Assembly: GCA_017959005.1 (NCBI GenBank)
Contig: JAGDBO010000008.1
Coordinates: 1-64,000, forward strand
Direction: 5' to 3'
DNA length: 64,000 nucleotides
From: Bacteroidales bacterium
Lineage (GTDB): Bacteria > Bacteroidota > Bacteroidia > Bacteroidales > UBA932
Below, piece after piece: positions 15,973-26,652 of this stretch (position 1 is its first letter; each line of letters starts with the position of its first letter). Below the pieces are notes generated by a model that did not search any database, was not told where the DNA came from, and saw only the letters and a list, made by a program, of their open reading frames with translations. The translations under genes were made by a program, and so were the position numbers.

Positions 15973-17316
15973 ATGAAGAAGATACTGATTTCAGCGCTGG
16001 TTTTGTTTATCTCAATCAGCTCATTTGCAGGAGATTATCTTACAAACACTAACCAGAGCGTCAAATTTCTCCGCAACCCAGCCCGCCAGGCAGCCATTGG
16101 TATAGACGGAGTTTATTATAATCCGGCCGGAGTAAGTTTCTTAAAGGATGGATTCCACGTCCAGTTCAACTGGCAGGTCCCTTTTCAGACAAGAAATTCA
16201 AAATCCTCATACGGACAGCTTTTTGGAGCCAACTATCTCAATCCGGGAACAAAGGAGGCAGACGGAAGCTTCAGCCGTCTCTTTAAGGGGAAGGCAAACG
16301 TTCCAATCCAGCCATCACTTTACATGGCTTATAACGTTCAGGGATGGTCATTCCAACTCGGATTCAACGTTGTAGGCGGTGGCGGAAAATGCAAATTCAA
16401 AAGCGGAATAGGAGTGCTGGAAGCCCTTGTAGGTCAGAACGGTATCACAACTCTGGGAGCTAACTTCGGAGGTTACTCATTGACCAACTACGTAGAGGGA
16501 AAGTCATTATATTACGGCCTCACCCTTACCGCAGCCAAGACAGTAACGGATGAGTTGAGCGTAAGCGTCGGATTGCGCGCCATCTTCGGATCCAACAAAT
16601 ATACCGGAACCATAAAGGATATAACCTACAGAACCACAGCTGGTACCATCATTGATGTTCCTAACGATATTGTTTTGGACTGCAAACAGACCGGAACAAG
16701 TCTGGCCCCTATAGTAGGCATTGATTGGCGCCCAAGCAAATATGTCAATTTCTCAGCCCGTTACGAGTTTCTCTCTCATCTTACACTTAAGAGCAAATCA
16801 AATAACAGCGAGACATTTAATAACCTTGCCGGCAGCGGAAACCCTCAGTTTGCTCCGTTCAAACAGTTCCTCGATGGTGCAAAGCACAAGGCAGATATGC
16901 CAGGTATGCTTGCCTTAGGCACTGAAATCCAGCCTATAGCAGGACTTCGCTTTGATTTTGGATACAACCACTACTTTGACCGTGCTACCAGACAGTGGGG
17001 AAAATCTCTCCTCCAGGATACCAATGAAATGGTATTCGGTGCAGAGTATGACGTAACTGACAAACTCACTCTGAGTGCAGGTTTCCAAAAGACATTCTAC
17101 AGACAGGAGAAGGAGAACTTCTCAGACCTCTCATTCATTATGAGCGCCTGGTCTTCTGCAGTCGGTCTTGAGTACAGCGTTACAAGCAATCTTAAACTCA
17201 ACGCCGGTTACTTCCACACCTTCTATAGAAATCACACCAACACAACTGCTGTAAGCACAACTACTTACAGCCGCACAAGCCGCGTCTTCGGTATTGGAGT
17301 AGAGTACAGTTTCTAA
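15973..17316 (+). CDS. FadL/OmpP1-type outer-membrane transport protein
   Basis: 447 residues. Signal peptide (cleavage near SSFAG), then the N-terminal hatch-like segment QSVKFLRNPARQAAIGIDGVYYNPAGVSFL, typical of the OmpP1/FadL/TodX family: the asparagine-proline-alanine-glycine turn is characteristic. The remainder alternates beta strands and ends in an aromatic residue (EYSF), as outer-membrane barrels do. FadL proteins let long-chain fatty acids or hydrophobic molecules cross the outer membrane. Single-gene transcript with its own promoter and a strong terminator shared with the convergent rpsC. Confidence 0.85.
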   Translation: MKKILISALVLFISISSFAGDYLTNTNQSVKFLRNPARQAAIGIDGVYYNPAGVSFLKDGFHVQFNWQVPFQTRNSKSSYGQLFGANYLNPGTKEADGSFSRLFKGKANVPIQPSLYMAYNVQGWSFQLGFNVVGGGGKCKFKSGIGVLEALVGQNGITTLGANFGGYSLTNYVEGKSLYYGLTLTAAKTVTDELSVSVGLRAIFGSNKYTGTIKDITYRTTAGTIIDVPNDIVLDCKQTGTSLAPIVGIDWRPSKYVNFSARYEFLSHLTLKSKSNNSETFNNLAGSGNPQFAPFKQFLDGAKHKADMPGMLALGTEIQPIAGLRFDFGYNHYFDRATRQWGKSLLQDTNEMVFGAEYDVTDKLTLSAGFQKTFYRQEKENFSDLSFIMSAWSSAVGLEYSVTSNLKLNAGYFHTFYRNHTNTTAVSTTTYSRTSRVFGIGVEYSF

Positions 17317-17331
17317 GATATCGTTACAATA

Positions 17332-17366
17332 AAAAAAGGGATGGCATTTGCCATCCCTTTTCTTTT
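17332..17366. terminator. Bidirectional intrinsic terminator
   Basis: GGGATGGCA pairs with TGCCATCCC, preceded by seven A and followed by TTTTCTTTTT. It can end both the FadL-like transcript and the ribosomal transcript finishing at rpsC. It marks the true end of the ribosomal block. Confidence 0.85.
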
Positions 17367-17381
17367 TAAGACGTAGCCTTA

Positions 17382-18131
17382 TTATGCATTCGCAGCTTTC
17401 TTGCGTCCGCCACGGGCACCGCCTCTTGAACGTCTCTCGCCTCTGCCCTCTGCAGAACGAGCACGCTCGTTAGCATTAACGCCTGCGTTAGGAGTAAGGT
17501 CTCTCTTTCCGTAAACCTCACCGTTGCAAACCCATACTTTGATACCGAGAATACCAACCTTGGTATTTGCCTCAGCCAAAGCGTAGTCAATGTTTGCACG
17601 GAAAGTGTGGAGAGGAGTTCTTCCCTCCTTAAACATCTCAGTACGAGCCATCTCGGCACCGCCCAGACGTCCGCTGATAAGAACCTTGATACCCTCGGCA
17701 CCGGCTCTCATTGCAGATGCAACGGCCATCTTAATAGCTCTTCTGTAAGATACACGGCCCTCAACCTGGCGGGCGATGCTGTTTGCAATAATGTTAGCAT
17801 CAACCTCAGGTCTCTTAACCTCAAAGATGTTAATCTGAACATCCTTGTTGGAAATCTTGTTAAGCTCAACCTTCAGCTTATCTACCTCCTGACCGCCCTT
17901 ACCAATGATAAGACCCGGCTTTGCAGTGTGGATAGTTACGGTTATAAGCTTAAGAGTTCTCTCAATGACAATCTTAGAGATGTTAGCTTTGGAAAGTCTT
18001 GCGTTCAGATACTTACGAATCTTATCATCCTCAAGAATCTTTCCGGCGTAATCTGTTCCGCCATACCAGTTGGAATCCCATCCGCGGATAATTCCAAGTC
18101 TGTTGCTAATTGGATTGGTTTTCTGTCCCAT
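17382..18131 (-). CDS. rpsC: 30S ribosomal protein S3
   Basis: 249 residues. N-terminal [26 protein letters not shown] domain with the [11 protein letters not shown] loop, and a C-terminal half containing [14 protein letters not shown]. The tail is Arg/Gly/Ala-rich ([16 protein letters not shown]), longer than in E. coli. One base separates it from rplV. In nearly all Bacteroidetes rplP, rpmC and rpsQ follow rpsC directly; here a terminator follows and the rest of the S10/spc genes are absent. Confidence 0.97.
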   Translation of the reverse strand: MGQKTNPISNRLGIIRGWDSNWYGGTDYAGKILEDDKIRKYLNARLSKANISKIVIERTLKLITVTIHTAKPGLIIGKGGQEVDKLKVELNKISNKDVQINIFEVKRPEVDANIIANSIARQVEGRVSYRRAIKMAVASAMRAGAEGIKVLISGRLGGAEMARTEMFKEGRTPLHTFRANIDYALAEANTKVGILGIKVWVCNGEVYGKRDLTPNAGVNANERARSAEGRGERRSRGGARGGRKKAANA

Positions 18132-18132
18132 A

Positions 18133-18552
18133 TTATTTCTCCTCCGCTTTTGGTGATTTCTTATCCAATACTATAGTAACGTGGTTAGAACGCTTGCGAA
18201 TTCTTGCAGCTCTTCCCTGAGGAGCTGTTCTGATTCTCTTAAGTGTACGTCCCTCGTCTACCATAATGGTCTTTACAATAACGTTACCGTTATCAAGCTC
18301 TTTGCGGTCTGCCTCATTCTTGCTCTCCCAGTTTGCAATAGCACTCTTGAGGAGCTTGTAAAGCTTGTTAGATGCCTCTTTTTTAGAATATTTCAGAATG
18401 TCAAGAGCTTTGTTTACCTCTACTCCTCTGATGGTATCTGCGCTGTAACGCATTTTACGTGGAGAAGTAGGCACATCATTCAGCTTTGCTACAGCTGTCT
18501 GCTTTTTTATGGCTTTCTGGCGCTCGGCCATTTCTCTTTTTCTTTTTCCCAT
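18133..18552 (-). CDS. rplV: 50S ribosomal protein L22
   Basis: 139 residues, with a lysine-rich N-terminal extension of about 25 residues compared with E. coli, as is usual in this phylum. Core motifs are [19 protein letters not shown] and, near the exit-tunnel beta hairpin, [25 protein letters not shown]. Sits between rpsS and rpsC in the standard order. Confidence 0.96.
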   Translation of the reverse strand: MGKRKREMAERQKAIKKQTAVAKLNDVPTSPRKMRYSADTIRGVEVNKALDILKYSKKEASNKLYKLLKSAIANWESKNEADRKELDNGNVIVKTIMVDEGRTLKRIRTAPQGRAARIRKRSNHVTIVLDKKSPKAEEK

Positions 18553-18586
18553 TTCTGTAATTCTTTAATCGTTAAATCTTTACAGC

Positions 18587-18862
18587 CTACTTGTTCTCCT
18601 TACGGTTACCTGAGTGGCCTTTGAAAGTACGGGTAGGAGCAAACTCACCGAGTTTGTGACCAACCATATTTTCAGTTACGTAAACGGGAATAAATTTGTT
18701 TCCATTGTGAACGGCTACTGTATGTCCGACAAAGTCAGGTGAAATCACGCTGGCTCTGGACCAAGTCTTCACAACCTCCTTCTTACCAGACTCATTCATG
18801 GCAAGAATTCTCTTTTCCAGAGATGCCTCGATGTACGGGCCTTTTTTAATTGAACGACTCAT
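18587..18862 (-). CDS. rpsS: 30S ribosomal protein S19
   Basis: 91 residues, normal length. [19 protein letters not shown] at the start, then [46 protein letters not shown] region, which contacts 16S rRNA and S13. Standard position between rplB and rplV. Confidence 0.97.
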   Translation of the reverse strand: MSRSIKKGPYIEASLEKRILAMNESGKKEVVKTWSRASVISPDFVGHTVAVHNGNKFIPVYVTENMVGHKLGEFAPTRTFKGHSGNRKENK

Positions 18863-18880
18863 AATCTTTAATTTATTCCG

Positions 18881-19705
<825 letters not shown>

Positions 19706-19707
19706 CT

Positions 19708-19998
19708 CTAAATGTTGCTATAGAAATCAATCTTGTCATCACCGGCAAGAGTTACATAAGCCTTCTTATACTTGTTAGCTCTTCCTGTAAGAAGACCTGC
19801 CTTTGTATAACGGCTCTTTGCCTTGCCATTATAATTAACGGTGTTGACATCTTTTACTGTTACACCATACATCTCCTCGACAGCTTTGCGAATCTCAATT
19901 TTGTTTGCGCTGCTATCTACGATGAATCCATAACGGCCTCTCTTTTCTCCTTCAGCCGTCATCTTCTCAGTTACAATCGGTTTTACTAAAATTCCCAT
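19708..19998 (-). CDS. rplW: 50S ribosomal protein L23
   Basis: 96 residues. [12 protein letters not shown] at the start and the RNA-binding segment [22 protein letters not shown] are diagnostic. L23 lies at the tunnel exit and docks trigger factor and SRP. Standard position between rplD and rplB. Confidence 0.96.
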   Translation of the reverse strand: MGILVKPIVTEKMTAEGEKRGRYGFIVDSSANKIEIRKAVEEMYGVTVKDVNTVNYNGKAKSRYTKAGLLTGRANKYKKAYVTLAGDDKIDFYSNI

Positions 19999-20010
19999 AA
20001 TTCTCTGATT

Positions 20011-20640
20011 TTAACGTTTGTACTCTACCTTAAGAGAATCCTGGGCACCGTTTACGAACACTACGGAATAAGCACGCATAATGTCGTAGGTATTGAGATT
20101 GTTAGGTGTAGAAACCATTACGTTCTCCAGGTTACGTGCAGAGAGAACAACGTTCTGTGTTCTTTCCGGAACTACAAAGAGAACCAAACGGTCATTAACC
20201 TTGATGTTCTTAAGGATTTTTGCAAACTCTTTAGTCTTAGGAGCTTCCATTGTAAACGGCTCAACTACGGCAATTGCAGACTCCTTAGCCTTGTATGAGA
20301 GGGCTGAGAAACGTGCAAGTTGTTTAACCTTCTTGTTAAGTTTGAAGTCGTAGTTTCTTGGTCTTGGACCGTGAGCTCTACCACCACCTACATAGATATT
20401 TGCCTTAATGGAACCGTGACGTGCGCCACCGCTACCCTTCTGACGAATAATCTTCTTGGTGCTGTAAGCAACTTCGCTTCTGTCTTTGGTCTTGCTTGTG
20501 CCCTGGCGGTGAGCAGCCAAATACTGCTTAACGTCCAGATAGATAGCATGGTCGTTCGGCTCAATGCCAAACACTGCATCGTCCAGATTTACCTTCTTAC
20601 CGGTATCTGTTCCGTCAATTTTCAATAATGCTAATTCCAT
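20011..20640 (-). CDS. rplD: 50S ribosomal protein L4
   Basis: 209 residues from ATG 20640 (MELALLKIDG); six further codons to a TTG overlapping rplC are unlikely. L4 features are the tunnel loop RQGTSKTKDRSEV ... IIRQKGSGGARHGSIKANIYVGGGRAHGPRPRNY and the C-terminal Rossmann-like half. L4 is the autogenous repressor of the S10 operon in enterobacteria. Here it is the second gene of the transcript, behind a structured leader. Confidence 0.96.
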   Translation of the reverse strand: MELALLKIDGTDTGKKVNLDDAVFGIEPNDHAIYLDVKQYLAAHRQGTSKTKDRSEVAYSTKKIIRQKGSGGARHGSIKANIYVGGGRAHGPRPRNYDFKLNKKVKQLARFSALSYKAKESAIAVVEPFTMEAPKTKEFAKILKNIKVNDRLVLFVVPERTQNVVLSARNLENVMVSTPNNLNTYDIMRAYSVVFVNGAQDSLKVEYKR

Positions 20641-20644
20641 AATA

Positions 20645-21271
20645 CTATCCCTCCACAATTACATAAGAACCGGATGCGCCCGGTATAGAACCTTTTACCA
20701 ATAACAGATTGCTTTCTGGAATGACCTTGATAACCTTAAGATTGAGGATCTTAACCTTATCACCGCCCATTCTTCCTGCCAATCTCTTACCCTTGAACAC
20801 TCTAGAAGGCCAAGATGATGCACCCATTGAACCTGGAGCACGAAGTCTGTCGTCCTGTCCGTGAGTCTGACCACCTACACCGCCGAATCCGTGACGCTTA
20901 ACAACGCCCTGGAAGCCTTTACCTTTAGAAATTCCGGTAACATCAACCCAAGTGTCCTCGTTTTTGAAAACGTCTGCAACACTGAGAGAATCACCCAACT
21001 TAAGCTCGCCCTCAAAGTCGTTTTCAAACTCTACGAGCTTACGTTTAGGAGTGGTATTTGCCTTTTTGAAATGTCCCATAAGAGACGCGCTGGTGTGTTT
21101 CTCTTTTTGTTCGTCATAGGCAAGTTGTACAGCGGCATAACCATCTTTTTCTTCTGTACGAATCTGCGTAACAACACACGGACCAGCCTCAATTACAGTG
21201 CATGGGATGTTCTTTCCATCTGCACCGAATACGGAAGTCATTCCGATTTTTTTGCCGATTAATCCTGGCAT
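20645..21271 (-). CDS. rplC: 50S ribosomal protein L3
   Basis: 208 residues. N-terminal [15 protein letters not shown], then [21 protein letters not shown], the conserved [20 protein letters not shown] loop near the peptidyl-transferase centre, and the C-terminal [13 protein letters not shown]. It is the first gene of this block; rpsJ, its usual neighbour, is not upstream. It has its own promoter and leader. Confidence 0.97.
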   Translation of the reverse strand: MPGLIGKKIGMTSVFGADGKNIPCTVIEAGPCVVTQIRTEEKDGYAAVQLAYDEQKEKHTSASLMGHFKKANTTPKRKLVEFENDFEGELKLGDSLSVADVFKNEDTWVDVTGISKGKGFQGVVKRHGFGGVGGQTHGQDDRLRAPGSMGASSWPSRVFKGKRLAGRMGGDKVKILNLKVIKVIPESNLLLVKGSIPGASGSYVIVEG

Positions 21272-21371
21272 TTTACGTATATGTTTTAATTAAACATCAG
21301 TTGCATAGCCATTTACGGAGGCACTGGCAGTCAGTGCACGCACCTGGGTACAACTCCTCGCACTTTTTGCG
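21272..21371 (-). promoter_or_regulatory. Structured leader of the rplC operon
   Basis: About 100 nt between the predicted start site and rplC. It contains a perfect 6-bp hairpin (GCACTG, ACTGC, CAGTGC on the minus strand, 21337-21321) flanked by GAGG and CCTC that could extend or enclose it, plus GTGCG/CGCAA elements near its 5' end. The location, ahead of L3-L4, suits ribosomal-protein feedback. The fold was drawn by hand. Confidence 0.4.
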
Positions 21372-21377
21372 GGGGTG

Positions 21378-21408
21378 CAAAGATAGAAACATTTATCAAA
21401 CTGACAAA
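21378..21408 (-). promoter_or_regulatory. Promoter of the rplC-rpsC operon
   Basis: Minus-strand TTTG (21408-21405), 19-base spacer, TATCTTTG (21385-21378): a full match to the Bacteroidetes consensus. It shows that rplC begins a transcript here. Confidence 0.8.
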
Positions 21409-21430
21409 AAAAAGACTCAAAACTAAACAG

Positions 21431-21468
21431 ATAAGGGATGGGCAAAAAGTGCTTTGCTCATCCCTTAT
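21431..21468 (-). terminator. Long hairpin after the SIMPL gene
   Basis: ATAAGGGATGGGCAAA pairs with TTTGCTCATCCCTTAT over 16 positions with one G-U on the plus strand. The T tract on the minus side is interrupted (CTGTTTAGTTTT). It lies 37 bases after the SIMPL stop and probably ends that transcript. Confidence 0.65.
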
Positions 21469-21505
21469 TGACTTAAAACCCGTCTAAAACGGTCTTCTAA
21501 GCGGA

Positions 21506-22213
21506 TTAATCCAGGTAGTAAACTATGGTTGTTACAACGCGTACCTTCTTAACAAACTCTGTAGTCTCATCCAGATCCTCTACTGAGAACTGACCCTGGT
21601 TTGCTGTCTTAATCTTTCCAAGTTTGCTCTTGCTGTCCTCTGCAAACTTCTGAGCAGCCTGTCTTGCATTAGCGGTAGCCTCTGCAATCATTTCCGGCTT
21701 AAGTTCGTTCAGACCGGTAAACTCGTAAGAAGCCCAATCGGAGATGATGATTCCTCTCTTGAGCATATCTGCGGTTGCAGTCTTAGCCAGCTGCTTTACA
21801 GCATCCACCTTGTTGGTGGAGATTGTGAGACTCTGGCTGATCTGGTACTTGTACTCCGGACGGTTGTTGGAGTATCTATACTGATCCTCAAGATTGGATA
21901 CGTTTGGAGAAGATTCAAAAATCTCAGAATCCTCAATACCCTTATCCTTTATATACTCCTTAATATATTTGGCGTTAACGTCCAAAGAGGAGTAAAGGGA
22001 TACCAGGTCATTGCCAACTCTTGCAAAAGAGACTCTCCAAACAACCTTGTCTGCGTTTACCTGCTTCTCAGCCAGGCCTTTAACAGCCACGGTTCTCTCC
22101 ATTGACTTGAATTTTACAATACCGCTCTTGAGAGAAATTCCCAATGCGATAAGACCAAAAGCAATAATGGCAGCTGCCACAATTTTGCTCCAATCATACT
22201 TACATTCTGACAT
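21506..22213 (-). CDS. SIMPL (DUF541) domain envelope protein
   Basis: 235 residues from ATG 22213 (MSECKYDWSK); the longer frame begins with TTG and is not needed. One N-terminal membrane anchor (about residues 11-30, AAAIIAFGLIALGISL) is followed by a SIMPL/DUF541 domain beginning at RTVAVKGLAEKQVNADK. DUF541 proteins form oligomeric periplasmic rings; roles in stress tolerance have been proposed, but no activity is established. It lies divergently from eno and has no operon partner. Confidence 0.85.
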   Translation of the reverse strand: MSECKYDWSKIVAAAIIAFGLIALGISLKSGIVKFKSMERTVAVKGLAEKQVNADKVVWRVSFARVGNDLVSLYSSLDVNAKYIKEYIKDKGIEDSEIFESSPNVSNLEDQYRYSNNRPEYKYQISQSLTISTNKVDAVKQLAKTATADMLKRGIIISDWASYEFTGLNELKPEMIAEATANARQAAQKFAEDSKSKLGKIKTANQGQFSVEDLDETTEFVKKVRVVTTIVYYLD

Positions 22214-22295
22214 AATCGTATACGTTTTGTTAGATATTTTTCCCGTTTCAGACTGCAAGTTGCAAAAAACAATCCAAATAACAATTAAAAAAATA

Positions 22296-22303
22296 TAACT
22301 TTG
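22296..22303 (+). promoter_or_regulatory. Promoter -7 element of eno
   Basis: TAACTTTG followed by CGCC is an exact TAnnTTTG match, 34 bases before the eno ATG. No clear -33 TTTG. Confidence 0.65.
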
Positions 22304-22334
22304 CGCCCGAAAATGAACTTATAAACAATTTTGA

Positions 22335-23645
<1,311 letters not shown>

Positions 23646-23673
23646 TTGTATCCGGATAGCGTAAAGCAGACAG

Positions 23674-23706
23674 AAAAAGGGGACGGCTCAACACCGTCCC
23701 CTTTCT
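23674..23706. terminator. Bidirectional intrinsic terminator
   Basis: GGGGACGG, loop CTCAACA, CCGTCCCC, preceded by five A and followed by TTTCTT. It ends eno on the plus strand and the PepSY-like gene on the minus strand. Confidence 0.85.
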
Positions 23707-23723
23707 TCATCTTCAAGAATCTT

Positions 23724-24167
23724 CTAATCATCAATGGACAATAAGTTTCCTGCGTGGTCAAACTTGAGTTCCAAATCTGTAGAGAGCTCAATCTCATAGC
23801 CGTAGCGCTCCTTGTCTATCTTAACAATAGTAGCGTTCTGGAAGTTTGTGTTCACATAATTTGCAATTGCAGAAGGAACCAAAGCGGCCGGTACTGCGGA
23901 ATACTTGCAGTCTACCTTGTCCCACTCCCCGTTCTTTCTGAAATCAATCTCTGTACCGTCAGTGAACTTCACTTCATACTTGACGCCAAAGCCGTCTCTG
24001 TCTTTTTCAGCATAAGCAGGTGTCTTATCTGCAAAATGCTTTTTAATGAACTCCTGAGCCAGAGCAGGTATCTGATTTACAGGGATCTTCCTTCCGTCTG
24101 CAATGCAACTTGCGGAGATGAACATGAACGAAAGAAACGCTACAAATGAAATTGTTAAACTTTTCAT
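23724..24167 (-). CDS. Secreted PepSY-like (DUF2874) protein
   Basis: 147 residues with a signal peptide (cleavage near SCIADG). The mature part holds two related PepSY-like repeats, each with an IP..I..F...HF / AIANYVNTNF helix followed by a beta sheet ending in EVKFTDGTEIDFRKNGEW or EIELSTDLELKFDHAGNL. Proteins of this kind are abundant periplasmic Bacteroidetes proteins of unknown binding role. It lies 16 bases downstream of cysS on the same strand and may be cotranscribed, though a functional link is not obvious. Confidence 0.8.
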   Translation of the reverse strand: MKSLTISFVAFLSFMFISASCIADGRKIPVNQIPALAQEFIKKHFADKTPAYAEKDRDGFGVKYEVKFTDGTEIDFRKNGEWDKVDCKYSAVPAALVPSAIANYVNTNFQNATIVKIDKERYGYEIELSTDLELKFDHAGNLLSIDD

Positions 24168-24183
24168 AACTATTGTTTTAAAA

Positions 24184-25689
24184 TTAGAATTCCCATGTAG
24201 TGGAGCCGTCTTTGTTGTCTTTGAGCTGTATGCCCAACTCCTTCAAAGCGTCTCTAATCTGATCACTCTTTGCCCAATCTTTATTTGCTCTCGCCTCCTT
24301 TCTCTCCTTAATGACAAACTGCATCAGACCGTCAACAACATCCACAGAACCAGCTGAACCAGAAGAAGATACTGCATCTTCATCCAACAGTCCCAGAATA
24401 TCAAAGACTACCTCTTTGAAGAGTGACTGAATGCTCTCCTTCTCTTTTTGTGAAACCTGAACTCTTCCCTCCTTTGCATTGTTTACAATCTTTACAACTT
24501 CATAAACGTATGATAATGCAATTGGAGTGTTCAAATCATCACACAATGCAGTGAATATTGCCTCTCTGATTCTCTCAACCTCTTTACCAACGGAACCGTC
24601 AGACTCTCCAACCTTCAGAGTATCAGCATCCTTAACAGCCTGCATCAACCTCTTCAGTCCCTTCTCCGCAGCCTTTAGTGCAGAGTTGCTGAAGTCCAAA
24701 GTTCCTCTGTAATGAGCCTGAAGAATAAAGAAACGCACCGTCATAGGAGAGTATGCCTGCTCCAGATTAGGGTTGTTTCCGGTAAAGAGTTCCTCCAGTG
24801 TAATGAAGTTGCCCAGAGACTTGCCCATTTTACGTCCCTCTATGGTAATCAGGTTGTTATGCATCCAATACTTAACACCGGACTTACCTCTTTCAGCAAC
24901 GTTCTGAGCAATCTCGCACTCATGGTGAGGGAACATCAAATCCATTCCGCCGCCGTGAATGTCAAACTCACCTCCCAGATATTTTTCTCCCATTGCAGAG
25001 CACTCCAAATGCCAGCCCGGAAAACCCTCAGACCAAGGTGAAGGCCACTTCATTATATGTTCCGGAGAGGCCTTCTTCCAGAGGGCGAAATCTGCCGGAT
25101 GGTGTTTGTCACTCTGACCGTCCAGCTCACGGGTGTTGGAGAGAAGCTCCTCCACATTACGTCCGCTCAAGGCACCGTAATTATGTTGTTTACTGTACTT
25201 TACAACGTCAAAGTAAATGGAGCCGTTGCTCTCGTATGCAAAACCGTTTGCCAGAATCTTCTTAATGAACTCTATCTGCTCAATTATATGACCGGAAGCG
25301 TTAGGTTCAATGCTTGGAGGACGAACGTTCAACTCTGTCATCTTCTGACGGAAATGAACCGTATAAGTCTGTGCAACCTCCATAGGTTCAAGCTGTTCCA
25401 GGCGCGCCTTCTTTGCTATTTTATCCTCTCCCTCGTCTGCATCATGCTCAAGGTGTCCCACATCCGTAATGTTACGTACGTAGCGTACCCTGTAACCTAT
25501 GTTTCTAAGAAGTCTTACCAAAACGTCAAACGTTACACCCGGTCTTGCATGCCCCAGATGAGGATCTCCGTAAACAGTTGGACCACAAACGTATAGCCCC
25601 ACCATTCCAGGCACTATGGTCTCCAACTTTCTGCTCCTTCTGGATAGGGTGTCATAAATGAAAAACTCCCTTTTTATCTCACTGCTCAT
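24184..25689 (-). CDS. cysS: Cysteinyl-tRNA synthetase
   Basis: 501 residues. Class I synthetase that charges tRNA-Cys. HIGH motif in [15 protein letters not shown]-type motif in [11 protein letters not shown], zinc-binding Cys/His residues in [17 protein letters not shown] and [11 protein letters not shown]-terminal DALR-type helical domain and a short anticodon-binding tail. A TAAATTTG promoter element and a small hairpin lie in the 39-base gap after ssb. The DUF2874 gene follows. Confidence 0.96.
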   Translation of the reverse strand: MSSEIKREFFIYDTLSRRSRKLETIVPGMVGLYVCGPTVYGDPHLGHARPGVTFDVLVRLLRNIGYRVRYVRNITDVGHLEHDADEGEDKIAKKARLEQLEPMEVAQTYTVHFRQKMTELNVRPPSIEPNASGHIIEQIEFIKKILANGFAYESNGSIYFDVVKYSKQHNYGALSGRNVEELLSNTRELDGQSDKHHPADFALWKKASPEHIMKWPSPWSEGFPGWHLECSAMGEKYLGGEFDIHGGGMDLMFPHHECEIAQNVAERGKSGVKYWMHNNLITIEGRKMGKSLGNFITLEELFTGNNPNLEQAYSPMTVRFFILQAHYRGTLDFSNSALKAAEKGLKRLMQAVKDADTLKVGESDGSVGKEVERIREAIFTALCDDLNTPIALSYVYEVVKIVNNAKEGRVQVSQKEKESIQSLFKEVVFDILGLLDEDAVSSSGSAGSVDVVDGLMQFVIKERKEARANKDWAKSDQIRDALKELGIQLKDNKDGSTTWEF

Positions 25690-25716
25690 AAAAATTCCGT
25701 AGGCCGTTAGGGCCTA
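25690..25716 (-). promoter_or_regulatory. Hairpin and T tract in the cysS leader
   Basis: Minus-strand TAGGCC, CTAAC, GGCCTA (25716-25700), then CGGAATTTTT running up to the cysS ATG. It may be a weak terminator after ssb, or, since a promoter element lies just upstream, part of a cysS control leader. No T-box features. Confidence 0.4.
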
Positions 25717-25723
25717 TCAGGAG

Positions 25724-25731
25724 CAAATTTA
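25724..25731 (-). promoter_or_regulatory. Promoter -7 element of cysS
   Basis: TAAATTTG on the minus strand overlaps the last codon of ssb and would start transcription about 30 bases before the cysS ATG. Confidence 0.45.
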
Positions 25732-26064
25732 ACAATTTTCCGGCAGAGACATTTTTAAAGCCACAATTTCTGAGCTGAAACGCTCCTCTCCATTCTTTGT
25801 TACATACTTGAAGTAACGCAGTTTTCCAATCAAATCCACAAAGACTCCTTTTCTGACCTTTGAAAAGTCCGGAATGTTCTTGCTAGACCAGGCAGCTACG
25901 TTGTGCCAGGTTGTCTCCTCCTTGTAAAGACCATCCTTTCCTTTGTACGCCTCATGTGTTGCAACGGAAAAACGAATAATGCTAACCCCGCCTTCCATTT
26001 GTGAGATTTTAGGATCCGCGCCTACGCGTCCCTTCAACTCTACTCTGTTTAATGTTTTCTCCAT
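25729..26064 (-). CDS. ssb: Short single-stranded DNA-binding protein
   Basis: 111 residues from ATG 26064 (MEKTLNRVELKGRVG); a longer frame to 26130 is not supported. An OB-fold SSB: NRVELKGRVGADP at the start and ETTWHNVAAWSSK in the middle are typical. The protein stops soon after the OB fold (SLPENC) and lacks the Gly/Pro-rich linker and acidic DDDIPF-type tail that recruits repair partners. It may be a second, specialised SSB. Upstream lie a degenerate -7 box (TTTCTTTG, 26106-26099) and helically phased repeats. Confidence 0.88.
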   Translation of the reverse strand: MEKTLNRVELKGRVGADPKISQMEGGVSIIRFSVATHEAYKGKDGLYKEETTWHNVAAWSSKNIPDFSKVRKGVFVDLIGKLRYFKYVTKNGEERFSSEIVALKMSLPENC

Positions 26065-26132
26065 AATTATTTGTTTTAGAGTGTTAATAAATGCAGAACA
26101 AAGAAAGGGTGGCAAAAAGAGAATAGCCATAT

Positions 26133-26167
26133 TTTAAACGTGTATAAACGTGTATAAACGTTTAAAA
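26133..26167. repeat. Three phased TAAACG repeats inside an inverted repeat
   Basis: The 10-base unit TAAACGTGTA occurs twice, followed by a third that ends as the palindrome TAAACGTTTA. The whole block is bounded by TTTTAAACG and CGTTTAAAA. One helical turn per unit suggests cooperative protein binding. It lies 70-100 bases upstream of ssb. The rest of the 305-base gap (26065-26369) holds an imperfect palindrome AAACTTTTGTA/TACAAGTTT around 26180-26203, and the promoter of the next gene. Confidence 0.7.
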
Positions 26168-26345
26168 CACGGATAATCCAAACTTTTGTACAATTACAAG
26201 TTTTTGGCAAGAAACAACCACACAAAATACTATATAACAATGACTTATCTAAAGTAAAATTTACTCGTTACAAATGATGATTATAAGATTGTCAAAAATC
26301 CGAGAGAAATTTTCAGCCAATCAGATAACAATGTTCCATAAGGGA

Positions 26346-26353
26346 TAACTTTG
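26346..26353 (+). promoter_or_regulatory. Promoter -7 element of the Zn-ribbon gene
   Basis: TAACTTTG, an exact TAnnTTTG match, 16 bases before the ATG at 26370. Confidence 0.6.
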
Positions 26354-26369
26354 GCACGGAGTCTTTGAT

Positions 26370-26639
26370 ATGAAAGAGAAGAAATGTCCGGTATGCGGAA
26401 GGGTTGTCCTGGGAAGAACAGACAAGAAATTCTGTTGCGACGATTGCCGTACGGAGTACCATAACTTAAGCAACAGAAAGCTCCGTCAGACCAATCCCAA
26501 CAGATTCATTCTTAGGGACATCTATCACAACATCAACTCCATCAACCACGCCGGGAGCAAAAAATTTCTCAAAATTCTAAGTAGACTTAGCAAACTATTA
26601 AATATTATGAGTACCTTCGCTATGAAGAGAAAACAATGA
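26370..26639 (+). CDS. Small Zn-ribbon protein
   Basis: 89 residues. CPVCG near the start and FCCDDC about 20 residues later form a four-cysteine zinc site like that of DUF2116-type Zn ribbons. The remainder is basic with a predicted helix, and no signal peptide is present, so it is probably cytoplasmic. The basic charge and Zn site would suit nucleic-acid binding, but no role is known. It starts 13 bases before the next gene and may be cotranscribed with it. Confidence 0.7.
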   Translation: MKEKKCPVCGRVVLGRTDKKFCCDDCRTEYHNLSNRKLRQTNPNRFILRDIYHNINSINHAGSKKFLKILSRLSKLLNIMSTFAMKRKQ

Positions 26640-26652
26640 ATCAGTTTGCGGT

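Noticed and set aside
24993-25596. Plus-strand frames of 90-180 codons opposite cysS
   Set aside because: They are antisense to conserved cysS motifs, lack signal or domain features and have no promoter.
26350-26368. TGGCACGGAGTCTTTG as a sigma-54 promoter
   Set aside because: The required GC at -12 is missing and the site would place the start inside or after the ATG. TAACTTTG in the same place fits the housekeeping consensus.
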